In this document: positions 1-11,949 of the stretch, piece by piece
How the letters are laid out: the number at the start of each line of letters is the position of its first letter
Position numbering within the stretch: position 1 is the first letter of the stretch
Source of the DNA: Dillenia suffruticosa
Taxonomy: Eukaryota > Streptophyta > Magnoliopsida > Dilleniales > Dilleniaceae
Direction of reading: 5' to 3'
Assembly: GCA_033439265.1 (NCBI GenBank)
Contig: JAVTVX010000035.1
Span: forward strand, 17,200,001 to 17,264,000
DNA: 64,000 nucleotides
Position numbers and translations under genes: made by a program
The notes under the pieces: generated by a model
Told to the model about the DNA's origin: nothing
Database searches by the model: none
The model's input: only the letters and a program-made list of their open reading frames with translations

Positions 1-117
1 GAACAGATCAATTCTTGGACTAAGCAATCTAGCATGTGATTTAACAATAGATTCTAAAAAAGAAAGAAAAGAAACAAGCCTGATGAATCACAATCTCATA
101 GGATTCCAGATACATAC

Positions 118-357
118 CTCAGTTGGAGATGAAATGATAGAATCCCTGACAGAGATTAAAAGGTTGTCAAGTCTCCTGGTTGGTGCCATCAAGTTTAAAA
201 CAACACGGAATATAGATAACAGAGAACAGGGCATATACCTTGTTGGCCTTTCAGACTTGGCAAGATGCTTGGACATTATAGAGGCCTGCATTTTAGTCAC
301 GTGAAACGGTCCATAATCACAAGAGACAAGAATGAAGAGATAAACAAGCTCGTGCAA
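118..357 (-). CDS. Two exons of an unrecognised gene running off the left edge
   Basis: Minus-strand exons 239-357 and 118-175 are joined by a GT-AG intron. The first follows acceptor cctttag and ends at donor gtatatg. The second follows aaccag and ends at gtatgta. Their phases match (2 nt + 1 nt), and the spliced frame stays open, including SIMSKHLAKSERPTRRLDNL. The gene would continue left of the window. The family was not recognised. The splice signals and open frame suggest this was coding DNA, but it may be a remnant. The copy B equivalent is broken. Confidence 0.4.
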
Positions 358-722
358 CTAAAGGTAAAGGTGCAAATCATTTGCAAAAGAAGCAAGGTAA
401 TTAAATTATCAGGAACTCTTTATTTCCACTGTCCCACATCAGGCAGATTTGCATCCAATTGGAAATTGGAAGGGAATATCATCCAACATTATTGGGCTAT
501 GGAATCAGATGCATTTTGAACTTTTGTTGCCATTCGGTGGCATTGAGCACAACAATTCTAAGTCCTTTAATGTTATGCAACCCCAATGTTATTCAGGGAT
601 GATGAACCTGGAGCTGAATCGAAATCGTAGCTTCCTAGATTTTAACTATCCCATCTTCATTTCACCCATTACTCGTTCCATTTGACTGTGCTTTCTCTCT
701 GCTCAATTCTCCTGCACCAGAA

Positions 723-827
723 TCAGAGTTCATTGACCAACAAACTGTCTCCCAAAGAGCAGGTGGCGGTGGAGCCAAGGAAGAAAAGAAAGAGCACCAA
801 AAGTGAGTTTTTCTTCAGGCGTGGCAT
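723..827 (-). CDS. Short frame resembling a secretory signal peptide
   Basis: A 34-residue minus-strand frame starts MPRLKKNS and continues with a hydrophobic run, LLVLFLFFLGSTATCS, then a stop. A basic N-terminus, hydrophobic core and small residues before a possible cleavage site are typical of a signal peptide. The copy B counterpart (27,600-27,700, minus) has similar text but continues differently. It may be the first exon or remnant of a secreted protein; nothing convincing follows it. Low confidence. Confidence 0.2.
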   Translation of the reverse strand: MPRLKKNSLLVLFLFFLGSTATCSLGDSLLVNEL

Positions 828-2705
828 CTGGGCATTGTTCAAATAGATGATCGCTGAGACCAACTGCAACTGTTTGTTTCCTCTCCGATGTGTAGGACAA
901 TGACACCGAATATTCTGAAAAGTAACTATTTTTCATGTCATAGTCCTAGTACACAGTAAAGATGGCTCTATGTTAGCACATCACCACAATATTTATGACA
1001 AGGACACACGTGAAGAAGGGGACATGAAAAAAATTGAAAATATAGGACAAAAGCGGCATGGACTTATAAAAATGTAAATAAATATATGGGAAATAAATGT
1101 AAGTACAAATTCAAGATTGATATGAAAAAAAAAAGATGGACCCAGATTCTATAATTAACTTTAATAATTATTAAGTTATGATTTAGTATAATCATCTAAT
1201 TTTAAAATTTTAAAATTTTAAAATATAAATTTTTTAAAAATTTACAAAACACGTTAAACACAAACACGTGTCAAAGTGAAGCCATATTCGGCGTGCCAGT
1301 GTCCAATTTGAACATGCCAACACACCGGTCAGCTGGTGTCTCTCTGCTTCAAAGGTACAACTAAAAGTGATCATCATCAACAAGCTTTTAGTGAAGCATA
1401 TGACAGGACATTCTTTTTGTGAGTTCATACAGAGGCTTCACCCATCCCCAAAAGGATTAAGGCCTTACAAACTCCGTGAGACTGCTCAAGTAGTTGCAGA
1501 ATCCAATTATAAGTCATCCGGACAAAATTTGATCTACCAGACGGAGACCCTTTTGTCGCCAAGCAAAATTTTAAGAACAACACAAGCATTTGAGGCACCA
1601 TTCGGATCTAATCTGTCCCTTAACTTGAGTCATAACTAATGAAGCTGCATTATGGCCAACAAACAACCAGGTGACGAGAGAACCCATGAAGAAGAAAAAA
1701 GCAAACTACCAATAAGAGTTTCTTTAGCCTATTTCACATATAGAAAAATTTTCACGAGATATGAAGAAAGCAAACAACCTTTTAATTCATCTGATTTAAT
1801 TAACTAGAAAATAAGTTAAGAAAAATTCTAGCATGGATTTTTCTCCAAGAATCTTGAACATAGTTTATCCACCAGAGTGATGATATGCAGTAAGGAGTTT
1901 AAGTTGAACAATCTATGAAGAAAGGAGGTAACTACATATAAGAGTGACTTTGATCAATTTCTCAGATAGGAACATTTATACAAGGGTTGAAGAAAGCTGA
2001 TTGGGCGGTTCACCCTTTTGATTCATCTAATTGAATTAAAAGAAAATTTTCAGTGCAGATTTTCCCCAAGAACCTTGAACATTGTTTCGATTTGTTATCC
2101 ACCAGTGTGATAAACTGGCTCTGTTCATGCCATTTCTAAAAATACCTAAATGACATTAAAAATGTGTTGGCCTAGGATTTAACTTTGCTTCCACTATTAT
2201 CACCACTGCAGCCATCACAGCCAACAAGATCACTTCAAAACTATCCTTATGATCACTATCTCCACACCAACACTAGTACCGCAATCAATGCCACAATTTC
2301 CACCAACCATCACTAGCATCATCACAACTACGTAACTGTGCACAGTACTACCATAAGTAACTGGCTCGTCGATTGTCTCCAAAATTGAAGGACAAGTGTA
2401 GTAGTATAGCAAATGACCTATAAAAAGATTTGTGAGTAGCAGCTCAGTAGCAAGATTTGGATACTGAACGTCTATCTAAAACCTCAGTGAGAAATGGAAT
2501 GCAAACGAAGATCACTAAACACATCGCATGTCATGCGAAAACTTGAAAAAAGATGATAAAAATTTTTGAGATTAAAACGATATCATACTCATATATACAT
2601 GTAAACCATATATTTCTATTATGAATATACAAAATACATGAATTATGTAAATTTGTACAAATGAATTCCCTACAACTTCCCCTGTGCCCATGTTTTATCC
2701 TTCCA
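828..2705. other. Intergenic part of the duplication
   Basis: No supported gene. AT-rich spacer with short stray frames only. Near 1,436 the match to copy B changes abruptly from diverged to almost identical: copy B lacks 8 bases just before this point (A gagttcatacagaggcttc, B gagtaggcttc). From there to the gene at 2,706 the two copies are near-identical even in non-coding DNA. Confidence 0.6.
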
Positions 2706-4947
2706 CTAGTGAACTAAAGCGCAAGAAAATCTCTTCTCCTTCCGATGTTGACCAAAGGCACAGTTTGTATTCTTTGGGAGATCGCAAAGATCAATCACTT
2801 GAACTTGTTTGTGTTTTTTCACTGTCAAAAATAAAGCTAATGTCAAATTTCAGGATTATGATCAATATATTTAACCAAAAATTTAAGAGAGGAAATCTAA
2901 AACATATACAAACCATTATAGCTCTTGTGAAGCTTCCTCACAGATTCTTTGAGTTTTAACTCCTTAGATACTTCGTCTAATTGTCCCAGATCAATTTTTT
3001 GCTTTTGTGTGTCATCTTGAACGTTCTTTTGACAATTATTGTTGTAGTCATTGCACACCTTATCTACCCCCACACTGGCAAGACCTATAAAAATGGAGTG
3101 TGAAGATATTTAGTTTTTAGATGTACATATACAGATAGAGAGAGATAGAGAGAGAGGAACTATGTAAGTATATGGTGACAAAGAAGTTAATTAACCTGTC
3201 TTAGTCATATTTTCTGCATCTCGACCTCTTGATCTCTTGACTGGTGCAGCCATTTTAGTTGCTTTAGTTGAAGCTGAATCATCAAGCGCAGAATGTGGTC
3301 TTTTCTTCAAATTGATGGTTGCAGGATCTTTCTTGATATCAACTTTCTTAGCTGCTCTGTCCTTTGGCAAATAAAGGGACTTAAGCAAGTCAAAGTCCTT
3401 TCCACTTTGAGGTTGTTGGAACTTTGATCCTGTTTGCACACTTTTTGGGCTGGAGGCACATTCATTGATGTCACATATGTCTGCAACGAAAGAACAAAGA
3501 AAATCATTAAAACTCCAACCTTAATTTAAATCACTTCGTTTGAAATAAAAAAAAAAATTAAAAATAAAATATACGATAAAAGTTTCAAAATGTCTTACTT
3601 CCATTGTCATCAATTCCATCGAAGAACTTCATGTTAGTCCGGATAAAGCATGAAAGAAAAATAAAAGTTAGTCCAAATCTGCTTTAAGATAGATCCATTT
3701 CTTATTGTGATCAGATATAAAAAAAATAAGTTTTACATACCCCATTAAGATCCATTTCTGGCTGTACACCCATCAAGAGGAAATCTTCATCCATTGGTGG
3801 ACAAGGAAGGCCCTCTGCTTCATCAATATTGAGTGGAGACGAATTCAGATTGTCTTTCAAATCCTTTTCATTGTTGGAACTAAAAAGAAAACAAGTTCAA
3901 ATATGTTAGAAGTAGGACAATGCAAAAAGATAAGGCAAAATTAGGCATAGTGAAATTTTTGGGAAGTTTGGACATATTGTCCCTTGGATGTTCAGAAGAG
4001 AACTTACCTTTTCATGACAATCCTTCCCTTACTTTTTGGCTAACTATCCTTCCCCTAGCAGTTCCGCTGATAAGCCTAAATGACAAATGAGATATTTGTC
4101 AAAACTGAGTTTCTAAAGCTCCCCTGAATATAGGATGTTAGGTTATAACATATTTGTCGAAACTATGTGTAGCAGATGTGCACTAATATGTTGTTCATTT
4201 ATTTATAGATGCTATGCTATAAGATATTTTTTTGAGATTTTAATGACCAATAATTTTGCAATGATTCAGATTCAGGTCTATCTTTAGGTAACTTTAGTTG
4301 CCACAACCATGAGAATATGATTTTTTTTTTTTCATATAGAAGCACTGACTGGGCCTCAGTCACACTTTGCAACACGGTAAACTATACTTTGTATTCTCTC
4401 TTTTCATTTTTCTCATTTGTCTAGGGCCAGCAGTCCTCAACAAAGAAAGAAATGCAGACAGTTATTTGCCATCTTCTAGCTTCCTGAAAATAATTTTGGT
4501 TAAAATAATCCTCACTTTTTTTGTTCTTGAATCCATCAGTGAATTTAGGGGGAAAAAGGAAAGAAATGCACAGAGTCTTTAGGGATATATACTTGGTAAA
4601 TGTTTACATGGAGAGATTCACTCCTACATAGCATAAATCATGTACTGCCTGAATCCTTGCGTTAAATTATGTAGCACATGCAATGTCACCTGTTGATGCA
4701 CCCTCTTACAAAACAAATCAACTGCCTAATCATCAACAGAGTGTTGATTTACCATCGGTGAACAGTGAGAGAAATCTATAACACAGGCCTATTCATAAAG
4801 ACTTGAACATAGCACATACCTTATCGAGTCCCCAAAAGGGTTTTTGATGCCCTCATAGTTGCAAGTTTGAAGCTCTGAAGCAGATTGCCCAATATCCCTT
4901 CTTTCACAGGAACTAATTATACAGCTTAGAGATCTCCACTTCACCAT
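2706..4947 (-). CDS. Unrecognised 288-residue nuclear-type protein, copy A
   Basis: Six coding exons on the minus strand: 4,820-4,947 (start at 4,947), 3,741-3,879, 3,599-3,626, 3,196-3,480, 2,914-3,084 and 2,706-2,821. All introns are GT-AG, phases agree and the sum is 867 nt ending in TAG. A non-coding leader exon probably lies at 5,483-5,560, with donor CTAG-GTATGT. The protein has an acidic segment (LPCPPMDEDFLLMG, about residue 70), a middle part rich in Lys/Arg with possible nuclear signals (LKKRPHS, VKRSRGRD) and a charged, probably helical C-terminus ending FSCALVH. There is no signal peptide or membrane segment. The ATG was chosen because it is the first in the open frame after acceptor ttatttgtag; an upstream coding exon cannot be excluded. 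I do not recognise the family; a chromatin or DNA-associated role is only a guess from charge. The coding sequence is the same by eye as copy B. Confidence 0.7.
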
Positions 4948-5482
4948 CTTCTTTTGCAGTCTACAAATAACAAACAAAAAGAATATAATTAGTACATTTA
5001 AAAAATCCTCATTCAATTCAGCAACTAGGTTAGGGAATTGCATCAAATATATGCAGGAATGCAGAGATGAAAAAATTTCAGTACTTCCACTAACCGACTC
5101 TTTCGTAGTATTATTCATGTCAAAAACCTAAATATAATACGAGAAAAAAATGCAAACGAAACACCAACATCAACCCACTAATCCAAAACCAAACCCTAAG
5201 AAAGTTGCAGACCGTAAGAAATAAAATACAAAATGAAACAATAAATCAGAGGTTCTAACACATAGACATCACAAAATCGATCCAAGAAACACACTCAAGA
5301 TGAATCTCATCCCAGACCCAGATCGAAAGCCGTAATTTCAAAAAAAAAAAAATGTTTTCATCAATCCAAACCCCAACATCCGACATCGAAGAATCGACAC
5401 CGAAGCTGACAAACACCCCCAAAGAAACCCTAATTCGACATCGCAATCAAACAATAAAATTTGGACGATTGAAATTACATAC

Positions 5483-5760
5483 CTAGAATCGCAGAATGGA
5501 CAGAGCCTTCACCGATCGAGGGGAGAGAGAGAGAGAGCGCGCGCGCGTAATGACGATTGTGAGGAGAGATTGAAGATGAGAGAGAGAGTTGATGAATTTT
5601 GAGCGGGATGGCGAGTTCAAAACTGGAATGAGATAACGCATATACCCGATCATTCTGTTGATTGCTTTTTTGTTTCCAAATTTACCCTTTAAAATGATTG
5701 TGATGCCAACTGAGTTAGAGGGGAATTTGCCGATTTTAATTTGATCATCGATTTTCAAAA
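5483..5760 (-). promoter_or_regulatory. Probable 5' leader and promoter of the 288-residue gene (copy A)
   Basis: A likely untranslated exon ends at 5,483 (CTAG-GTATGT donor on the minus strand). A GA/GC simple repeat at about 5,521-5,546 lies just upstream or within the leader; on the minus strand it reads as a CT-rich tract, common in plant 5' leaders. No clear TATA box was found. The same arrangement occurs at 32,349-32,626 in copy B. Confidence 0.4.
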
Positions 5761-6956
5761 TTCTTTTGATTTTTGGTTTTATGTTTTTATATATATATAT
5801 TTTGTATGTCTTATGTCTTATGTTTTATTTTAATTTTTAATTTTAATTTTTTCTATTTATATTTAATTTTTTTTATTTTTTTAAAATAATTAATTACATA
5901 AAGAAAATTTTCTAATAATAAAATAAATTACCACAAAAGTGAATTTAAAACATATGGAATGACTTGCATAAAAGTAAACATAAATGATAATAATAATAAT
6001 AATAATAATACATAAAAGAATATAACAAATAATTTAGAAACGCAGCTACCAATTGTCAAAAGAAAAAACTTGTTGACATCAAAAGGAAATTGATTTAATT
6101 TGGAACATTATTTTTTTTTGATTTTATGGATTAATATCAAAATATTATCATAATTTCTCAAAACTTCAAATTTAATTTTTCCCAAAATATATTCAACTTT
6201 ACCCAAAAAATTCTTAATTTTTTTAATTGGCAACAAACATAAAAGTTGGCACCATTAATATTATAAAAATAATACTAAATGAATTTCAATTAAATGAATC
6301 AAATTTTATATTATCTGTCGGTATATTTTAATCAATTTTGAATTAAATATTTAATTAACATTTGTCAAAATATTAGTAATAATTAGATTAATAATTAATT
6401 ATTTTATATTTATATAAACTACCACATAAATTTTAATCTATTTAATTTATAATTAATTTATTTTACCTAAAATTAATTAGATAATGATACAGATAATTTA
6501 ACAACTGACAAAAATTATCTAAGTAATAAAATATAGATAATTTGTTTTATCTAAGTACTAAAAATTGATTTCACTTCATAATATAATCTAATATGATTGG
6601 CGTGCTTATAAACCCCTCAAAGTAAGCTTATTAACTTGGCCACAGTGATACTATATAATTTTATTAGAAAAAAAAGAACTTATTTTGCTTTTCTGTGGCA
6701 AATTATCGTACTGACAAAAATATATTTATCAAATACATATATTTTCCCCCAAAACATTTTCCTTAATTTTTTGGTGTGAAATCTCAAATGTTATTATATT
6801 TTATTAATTTATAAAATTTGTTAAATAATCTATTTCCCAGCAATGAATGACGAGCAAATAGATTTTTTTGCATATGGACGGACAAGAAATCACTTTGCCT
6901 TGATGGCTCGAAACAAATCTCAAAATGGTACCCTGCACTTATTTTGTTATCATTTT
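5761..6956. other. AT-rich spacer with simple repeats
   Basis: No gene. Contains a short TA run (about 5,791-5,801), an AAT repeat (about 5,986-6,010) and long poly-T stretches. The near-identity with copy B ends near 6,427. The stretch 6,277-6,936 recurs at 7,548-8,190 and 33,153-33,815. Confidence 0.6.
6277..6936 (+). repeat. AT-rich segment, copy 1 of 3
   Basis: Begins tgaatttcaattaaatg and ends at ggtaccctgca. Repeated in the same orientation at 7,548-8,190 (inside the copia patch) and at 33,153-33,815 (copy B). The first and third copies are equivalents in the duplication; the second is an extra copy carried into the patch. Confidence 0.85.
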
Positions 6957-6969
6957 GCTTCCCTTTGTT

Positions 6970-7219
6970 ATTTAAATCAGAAGAAGGCACTTCAAAGGTG
7001 AATCCAACCCTGTTCAAAAGTCTTGTAGGAAGTTTAAGATACTTAACTTGTACAAGACCAAACATCATGCTCGTAGTCGGGATTATAAGTCGCTTCATGG
7101 AACAATCTACAGAGACACATATGAAGGCTGCTAAGAGAATCCTTCGATATTTGAAAGGAACTCTTGATTATGGGTTATATTACTCATCCTCCGATAATTT
7201 CTCGTTGCTTGGTTATTGA
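6970..7219 (+). pseudogene. Copia pol fragment (RT end / RNase H start)
   Basis: Open frame containing SLVGSLRYLTCTRPNI and AAKRILRYLKGTLDYGLYY, the conserved link between reverse transcriptase and RNase H in copia polyproteins. It stops at a junction where the next fragment (integrase end/RT start) is out of natural order. Confidence 0.85.
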
Positions 7220-7548
7220 AGATTCAGAAGTCTTGAGGACAATTATTATACCATAAAAAGGTTAGATGAAGAAAGTTTGATTTGTTTATATGCTGATTGT
7301 GTGCCTTTAACTTTTGAAGAGGCTAAGAAAGAAGAAAAGTGGAAACAAGCTATGGATGAAGAAATTCACTCAATCAAGAAAAATGATACTTGGGAGTTAG
7401 CAACACTTCCAAATTCTCATCAACCCATAGGAGTTAAATGGGTATTCAAAATAAAAAAAAATACTCAAGGGCGAGCTGAAAGATACAAGGTAAGACTCGT
7501 GGTTAAAGGCTACAAACAGAAACAAGGCCTTGATTATGAAGAGGCCTA
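7220..7548 (+). pseudogene. Copia pol fragment (integrase end / RT start)
   Basis: Contains ICLYADCVPL, EEKWKQAMDEEIHSI, TWELATLPNSHQPIGVKWVF and [13 protein letters not shown], the N-terminal part of copia reverse transcriptase. It ends abruptly in the AT-rich segment. Near-identical to 8,196-8,470 and 9,650-9,950. Confidence 0.85.
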
Positions 7549-8190
7549 AATGAATTTCAATTAAATGGATCAAATTTTATATTATCTGTCAGCATATTTT
7601 AATCAATTTTGAATTAAATATTTAATTAACATTTGTCAAAATATTAGTAATAATTAGATTAATAATTAATTATTTTATATTTATATAAACTACCACATAA
7701 AATTTAATCTATTTAATTTATAATTAATTTATTTTATCTAAAATTAATTAGATAATGATGCAGATAATTTAACAACTGACAAAAATTATCTAAGTAATAA
7801 AATACAGATAATTTATTTTATCTAAGTAATAAAAATTGATTTCGCTTCATTATATAATCTAATATGACTGGCGTGCTTATAAACCCCTTAAAGTAAACTT
7901 ATTAACTTGGCCACAGTGATACTACATAATTTTATTTAAAAAAAAGAACTTACAAATTATCGTACTGACAAAAATATATTTGTCTAATACATATATTTTC
8001 CCCAAAACATTTTCCTTAATTTTTTGGTGTGAAATCTCAAATGTTATTATATTTTATTAATTTATAAATTTTGTTAAATAATCTATTTCCCAGCAATGAA
8101 TGACCAACAAATAGTTTTTTTTGCATATGGACAGACAATAAATCACTTTGTCTCGATGGCTCGTAACAAATCTCAAAATGGTACCCTGCA
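7548..8190 (+). repeat. AT-rich segment, extra copy inside the copia patch
   Basis: Third copy of 6,277-6,936, fused at both ends to copia reverse-transcriptase sequence: left junction near gaagaggcctaaatgaat, right junction near ggtaccctgcatatgaag. It has its own substitutions (for example ctgtcagcat against ctgtcggtat in the other two), so it is not very recent. Confidence 0.85.
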
Positions 8191-9040
8191 TATGAAGAAA
8201 GTTTGATTTGTTTATATGCTGATTGTGTGCCTTTAACTTTTGAAGAGGCTAAGAAAGAAGAAAAGTGGAAACAAGCTATGGATGAAGAAATTCACTCAAT
8301 CAAGAAAAATGATACTTGGGAGTTAGCAACACTTCCAAATTCTCATCAACCCATAGAGTTAAATGGGTATTCAAAATAAAAAAAAAATACTCAAGGGCGA
8401 GCTGAAAGATACAAGGTAAGACTCGTGGTTAAAGGCTACAAACAGAAACAAGGCCTTGATTATGAAGAGGTGTTTGCACCAGTTGCTCGCCTTGAAACTA
8501 TAAAACTGCTCATGTCTTTGGCAGCCCAAAACCAATGGGAAATTTATCAGCTAGATGTAAAATCAGCATTCCTGAATGGTTATCTTGAGGAAGAAATATA
8601 CATCAAACAACCTTTGGGTTACGTAGAAAAAGGATATGAAGAAAAGGTTCTCAAATTGAAAAAAGCTTTGTACGGGCTGAAGCAAGCACCAAGAGTATGG
8701 AATCACCGGATAGAAAAGTACTTTCCATGGTTTCACTAGATGCATGCATGAATATGCACTCTATGTGAAGAAGGATGAAAGTGCTTCATTATTTGTTTGT
8801 ATATATGTTGATGATCTCATATTTATAGGCAACAATCTTAGACTACTTGAAGAGTTCAATAAGTCTATGGCTCAAGAATTTGAAATAACAGATATGGGTC
8901 TCATGTCCTATTATTTAGGCATCGAGGTGTTACAAGAAAAGTGTGGAATTTTCATGGCACAAGAAGCTTATGCAAAAGAAGTTTTGAAGAAGTTCGGGAT
9001 GTCAGAATGCAAGCATGTGGACACTCCCAAAACATTCTAT
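8191..9040 (+). pseudogene. Copia reverse transcriptase fragment
   Basis: Runs from ICLYADCVPL through [37 protein letters not shown] and YGLKQAPRVWN to CIYVDDLIF, the YVDD catalytic motif, and on to YYLGIEVLQ. Frameshifts near 8,357 (one base lost in the GVKW region) and near 8,735 break it into several frames. The polymerase core is recognisable but cannot be functional. Confidence 0.85.
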
Positions 9041-9215
9041 TTTTTCTCATAACAACTTTTGCAATAAGGTTAGAGAATCGATCTCATAACCAAAGAGTAC
9101 GGCCTGCCATATATACTGTACAACCAGATTCAAGAAGTTGTCCCAAACTAAGAATATTACTTCTTAATTTAGGTATATAAAACACATTATTGAGAATTTT
9201 ATGGCTACCATCTTT
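9040..9215 (-). pseudogene. Inverted copia fragment (protease / pre-integrase boundary)
   Basis: Read on the minus strand it encodes HKILNNVFYIPKLRSNIL, SLGQLLESGCTVYM and, after a stop, NLIAKVVMRKNRMF. This is the characteristic stretch just after the copia protease and before the pre-integrase zinc finger. It is opposite in orientation to every other piece of the patch. Confidence 0.75.
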
Positions 9216-9995
9216 TGTTTCAAGCAAAATTGTACCTTTTCCATGGATCTCCACTTTTGTATCATCTCCAAATTCCCGAAGAAAAGAGATCCAAACTCGA
9301 TGATAGAAGTCAGAAATATATCTTTATCGGCTATGATGAGAATTCAAAAGGCTACAAACTGCTAGATCCAACAACTAACAAGATTATGATAAGTCGTGAT
9401 TTGGAGTTTGATGAAGAATCATTTTGGGATTACAACGTTGGTGAAACTAAATCCTACGATTTCTTTCCCTATTTTGATGAAGAAGATTCAACTCCAACAA
9501 GTCGAGAGCCGATAACTCCACCAAGTTCACCTTCTTCACCATCTCATGGAACTCCATCATTATCAAACCGAGGAGAATCTCAAAGCTCTAGCTCAAGTGA
9601 AAGGCCGCAAGGATTCAGAAGTCTTGAGGACATTTATAATACCACAGAAAGGTTAGATGAAGAAAGTTTAATTTGTTTATATGCTGATTGTGTGCCTTTA
9701 ATTTTTGAAGAGGCTAAGAAAGAAGAAAAGTGGAAGCAAGCTATGGATGAAGAGATTTACTCAATCAAGAATAATGATACTTGGGAGTTAGCAACACTTT
9801 CAAATTCTCATCAACCCATTGGAGTTAAATGGGTATTCAAAATTTAAAAAAAAAATACTCAAGGCCGAGCTGAAAGATACAAGGCAAGACTCGTGGTTAA
9901 AGGCTACAAACAGAAACAAGGCCTTGATTATGAAGAGGTGTTTGCACCAGTTGCTTGCCTTGAAACTATAAGACTACTCATGTCTTTGGCAGCCC
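9215..9995 (+). pseudogene. Copia pol fragment (integrase C-terminus to RT start)
   Basis: Contains KYIFIGYDENSKGYKLLDP (integrase C-terminal region), a serine/proline-rich linker (TPPSSPSSPSHGT), then RT start with ICLYADCVPL and GVKWVFKI followed by a stop at 9,844. It ends at SLAA and then joins tttaaggagttaaat, where homology to copy B resumes. Confidence 0.85.
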
Positions 9996-10514
9996 ATTTA
10001 AGGAGTTAAATATTACAAAAATTATAAAATAAAAGCATAAAAAAACTAATATAAAATTTTTTAAAATTTAGGTTTTCAGCGCCATCTCCGTGGCCCACTA
10101 GTCCAAATGTCTAAATATCATAATCACAATCAATTAGTACTGTTTTCTTTTAAACTTAAATTTAAAATTTTTAATTCTTGAATTATAAATTTTTATTTTT
10201 TATTGTAAATCAGTCAATAATTTAAAATTTTAATATGCAAAATTCTCTAAATTCTTTGAAGAGAGACTACAAACAATGGTGATGGATCAAACATTATATA
10301 TTTTTAAAAAAGTTTTTTAATTTTTAATTTAGAGTGAAAACAAAGTAAATCTCGATGGACAAGGACAAGATTTAGACTATGAGGAGGATAAATTGATTTT
10401 GGACCAAATAAGGGCGAAGTAACTCTTTTCCTTATTTAAAAATTGATCTCAATTGAACCAATCTACTCAAACTAACTTTGAATTTTCAAGTAATCCAAGT
10501 TTAAGAAAGAGAAT

Positions 10515-11742
10515 TGTTGGTCCCAATGAAATCAAGAAGGGGAGTTTAATTGGTTTGCTTCAATTTTGGATTGTACTCCACTTAAAATCTAACTTAAAAT
10601 CTAAATCCAAACTAGATGGAACATATAAATGCAAGTATATGAAAATGAAAAAAAAAATAAAGAGAAAGGATAGAGAGATCAAACCTGGTGTATAATGGTT
10701 CGGCCTTATGCCTACATCCACTCTTTCAGCTCAACAAGCCAGGATCCAGTGATAGCTAATTTCCAATATGAATAAAGAGAGTTACAAACACATGTACATG
10801 GATTCAATATTGACAATTTGCATCTTTCTTCTTGAAGATGTCTTAGTTCAACATCTACCCAAATCTAACTCTCACACACCTAGCCTATCAACCCAAGAGA
10901 ATGTTCCCAACACTCCCCTTAGACTTGTGAGACTATACAAATACAAAATCAGAAAATATCGAACGAAATCAACTTAGTCGGCAGCAGAAAGTATGATCGA
11001 GTAGAGGTTTTTGGGTTATATTTTCTCTCAACCCAAAACCCAAAAATATTCTGTAAAATCTTCTGAATATGGACTGAATATTATTTTTCAATGTTCAATT
11101 CGAGTTCTTTTCAAAATCAGCTTGTTTCAAAATGATAAATGCCTTTCAATATGTCTTCAAAACCAGCCTTGACTGTTTTCAGATCCTTATTTTTAGTCTT
11201 CAGTTCAGAAGCTTCAAAAAACTTTTTACTACTATAATTTTTTGAATTTAAACTCTAACAACACTCTTATTATGAGGAGAAATCAAAATTCAAAAAGTTT
11301 AGAAGTTGGAGAAGATATATGAGACCAAAAACCTCCTAAAAATCTACGAGAACATGCTAAATGCAAATTCTAAATTTAGTTTTATCTCTAATAAAATTCT
11401 GATCTAAATTTAAATTTGAATTACCCATTAGAATAGATTTCATGATTAAATATAGTTCTCAATCTGTATTTAACATGTTGAACTAGGGCTTAAAAGTAAA
11501 ACAAAATCGCAGCGGTTAAAAATTTGTCTGAAACTCTATTGCTTCTACCCATTACACTGCTTCCAACCATCACACTGCTTCTACCCTACTTCTGTGACAG
11601 TGTTTTCTGACCAATTGTATAGATTTATATATATAACCTTACATTACATATTCTAAATAGCTACACACTTGATAAATTATTAGAAACACATAAAATTTTG
11701 TTTTTATCAAAATATACTAGATTTGACAACAATTTCCCTAAC
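10515..11742 (-). repeat. 3' LTR of the Sirevirus-like element (copy A)
   Basis: Matches 17,522-18,728 along its length with many small differences, indicating an old insertion. Ends TG...CA. Contains a TATA-like tatatatataa region near 11,628. The copy B equivalent is 34,368-35,610. Confidence 0.92.
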
Positions 11743-11949
11743 AATTTTCTCCTTTTTTATGACAACAAAACCTTAAATAAAATGAAGAATGATAAGCTTA
11801 CAGCATAGCATGCGATCATTACATTCAGCACAAAAGAATAATATGCTCACATATTACATTCTCCCCATTCTCCCCCTTAATTTATGAATAAGTGAATATA
11901 TGAACATAAATAATGTATAGAACCAGTCATTTCCCTCTGAATACATTTG

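Larger units (their letters stand above)
6957..9996. mobile_element. Scrambled patch of Ty1/copia fragments (no LTRs)
   Basis: Inserted in copy A only. Order: RNase H-side piece, plus strand (about 6,970-7,219); integrase-end/RT-start piece (7,220-7,548); copy of flanking DNA (7,548-8,190); RT piece (8,191-9,040); inverted protease/pre-integrase piece (about 9,040-9,215); integrase C-terminal/RT-start piece (9,215-9,995). The RT-start segment with ICLYADCVPL occurs three times. There are no LTRs, primer site or target duplication, so this is not a normal insertion. The pieces look like one copia family. Confidence 0.85.

Noticed and set aside
2706-4947. Naming the 288-residue gene XRI1, a CENP-C-like or borealin-like protein
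   Set aside because: Only vague similarity of charge and length came to mind; no motif could be matched.
4789-5118. 109-codon minus-strand frame as a single-exon gene
   Set aside because: Its second half is the real first coding exon (4,820-4,947) and the rest is intron; the frame is accidental read-through.
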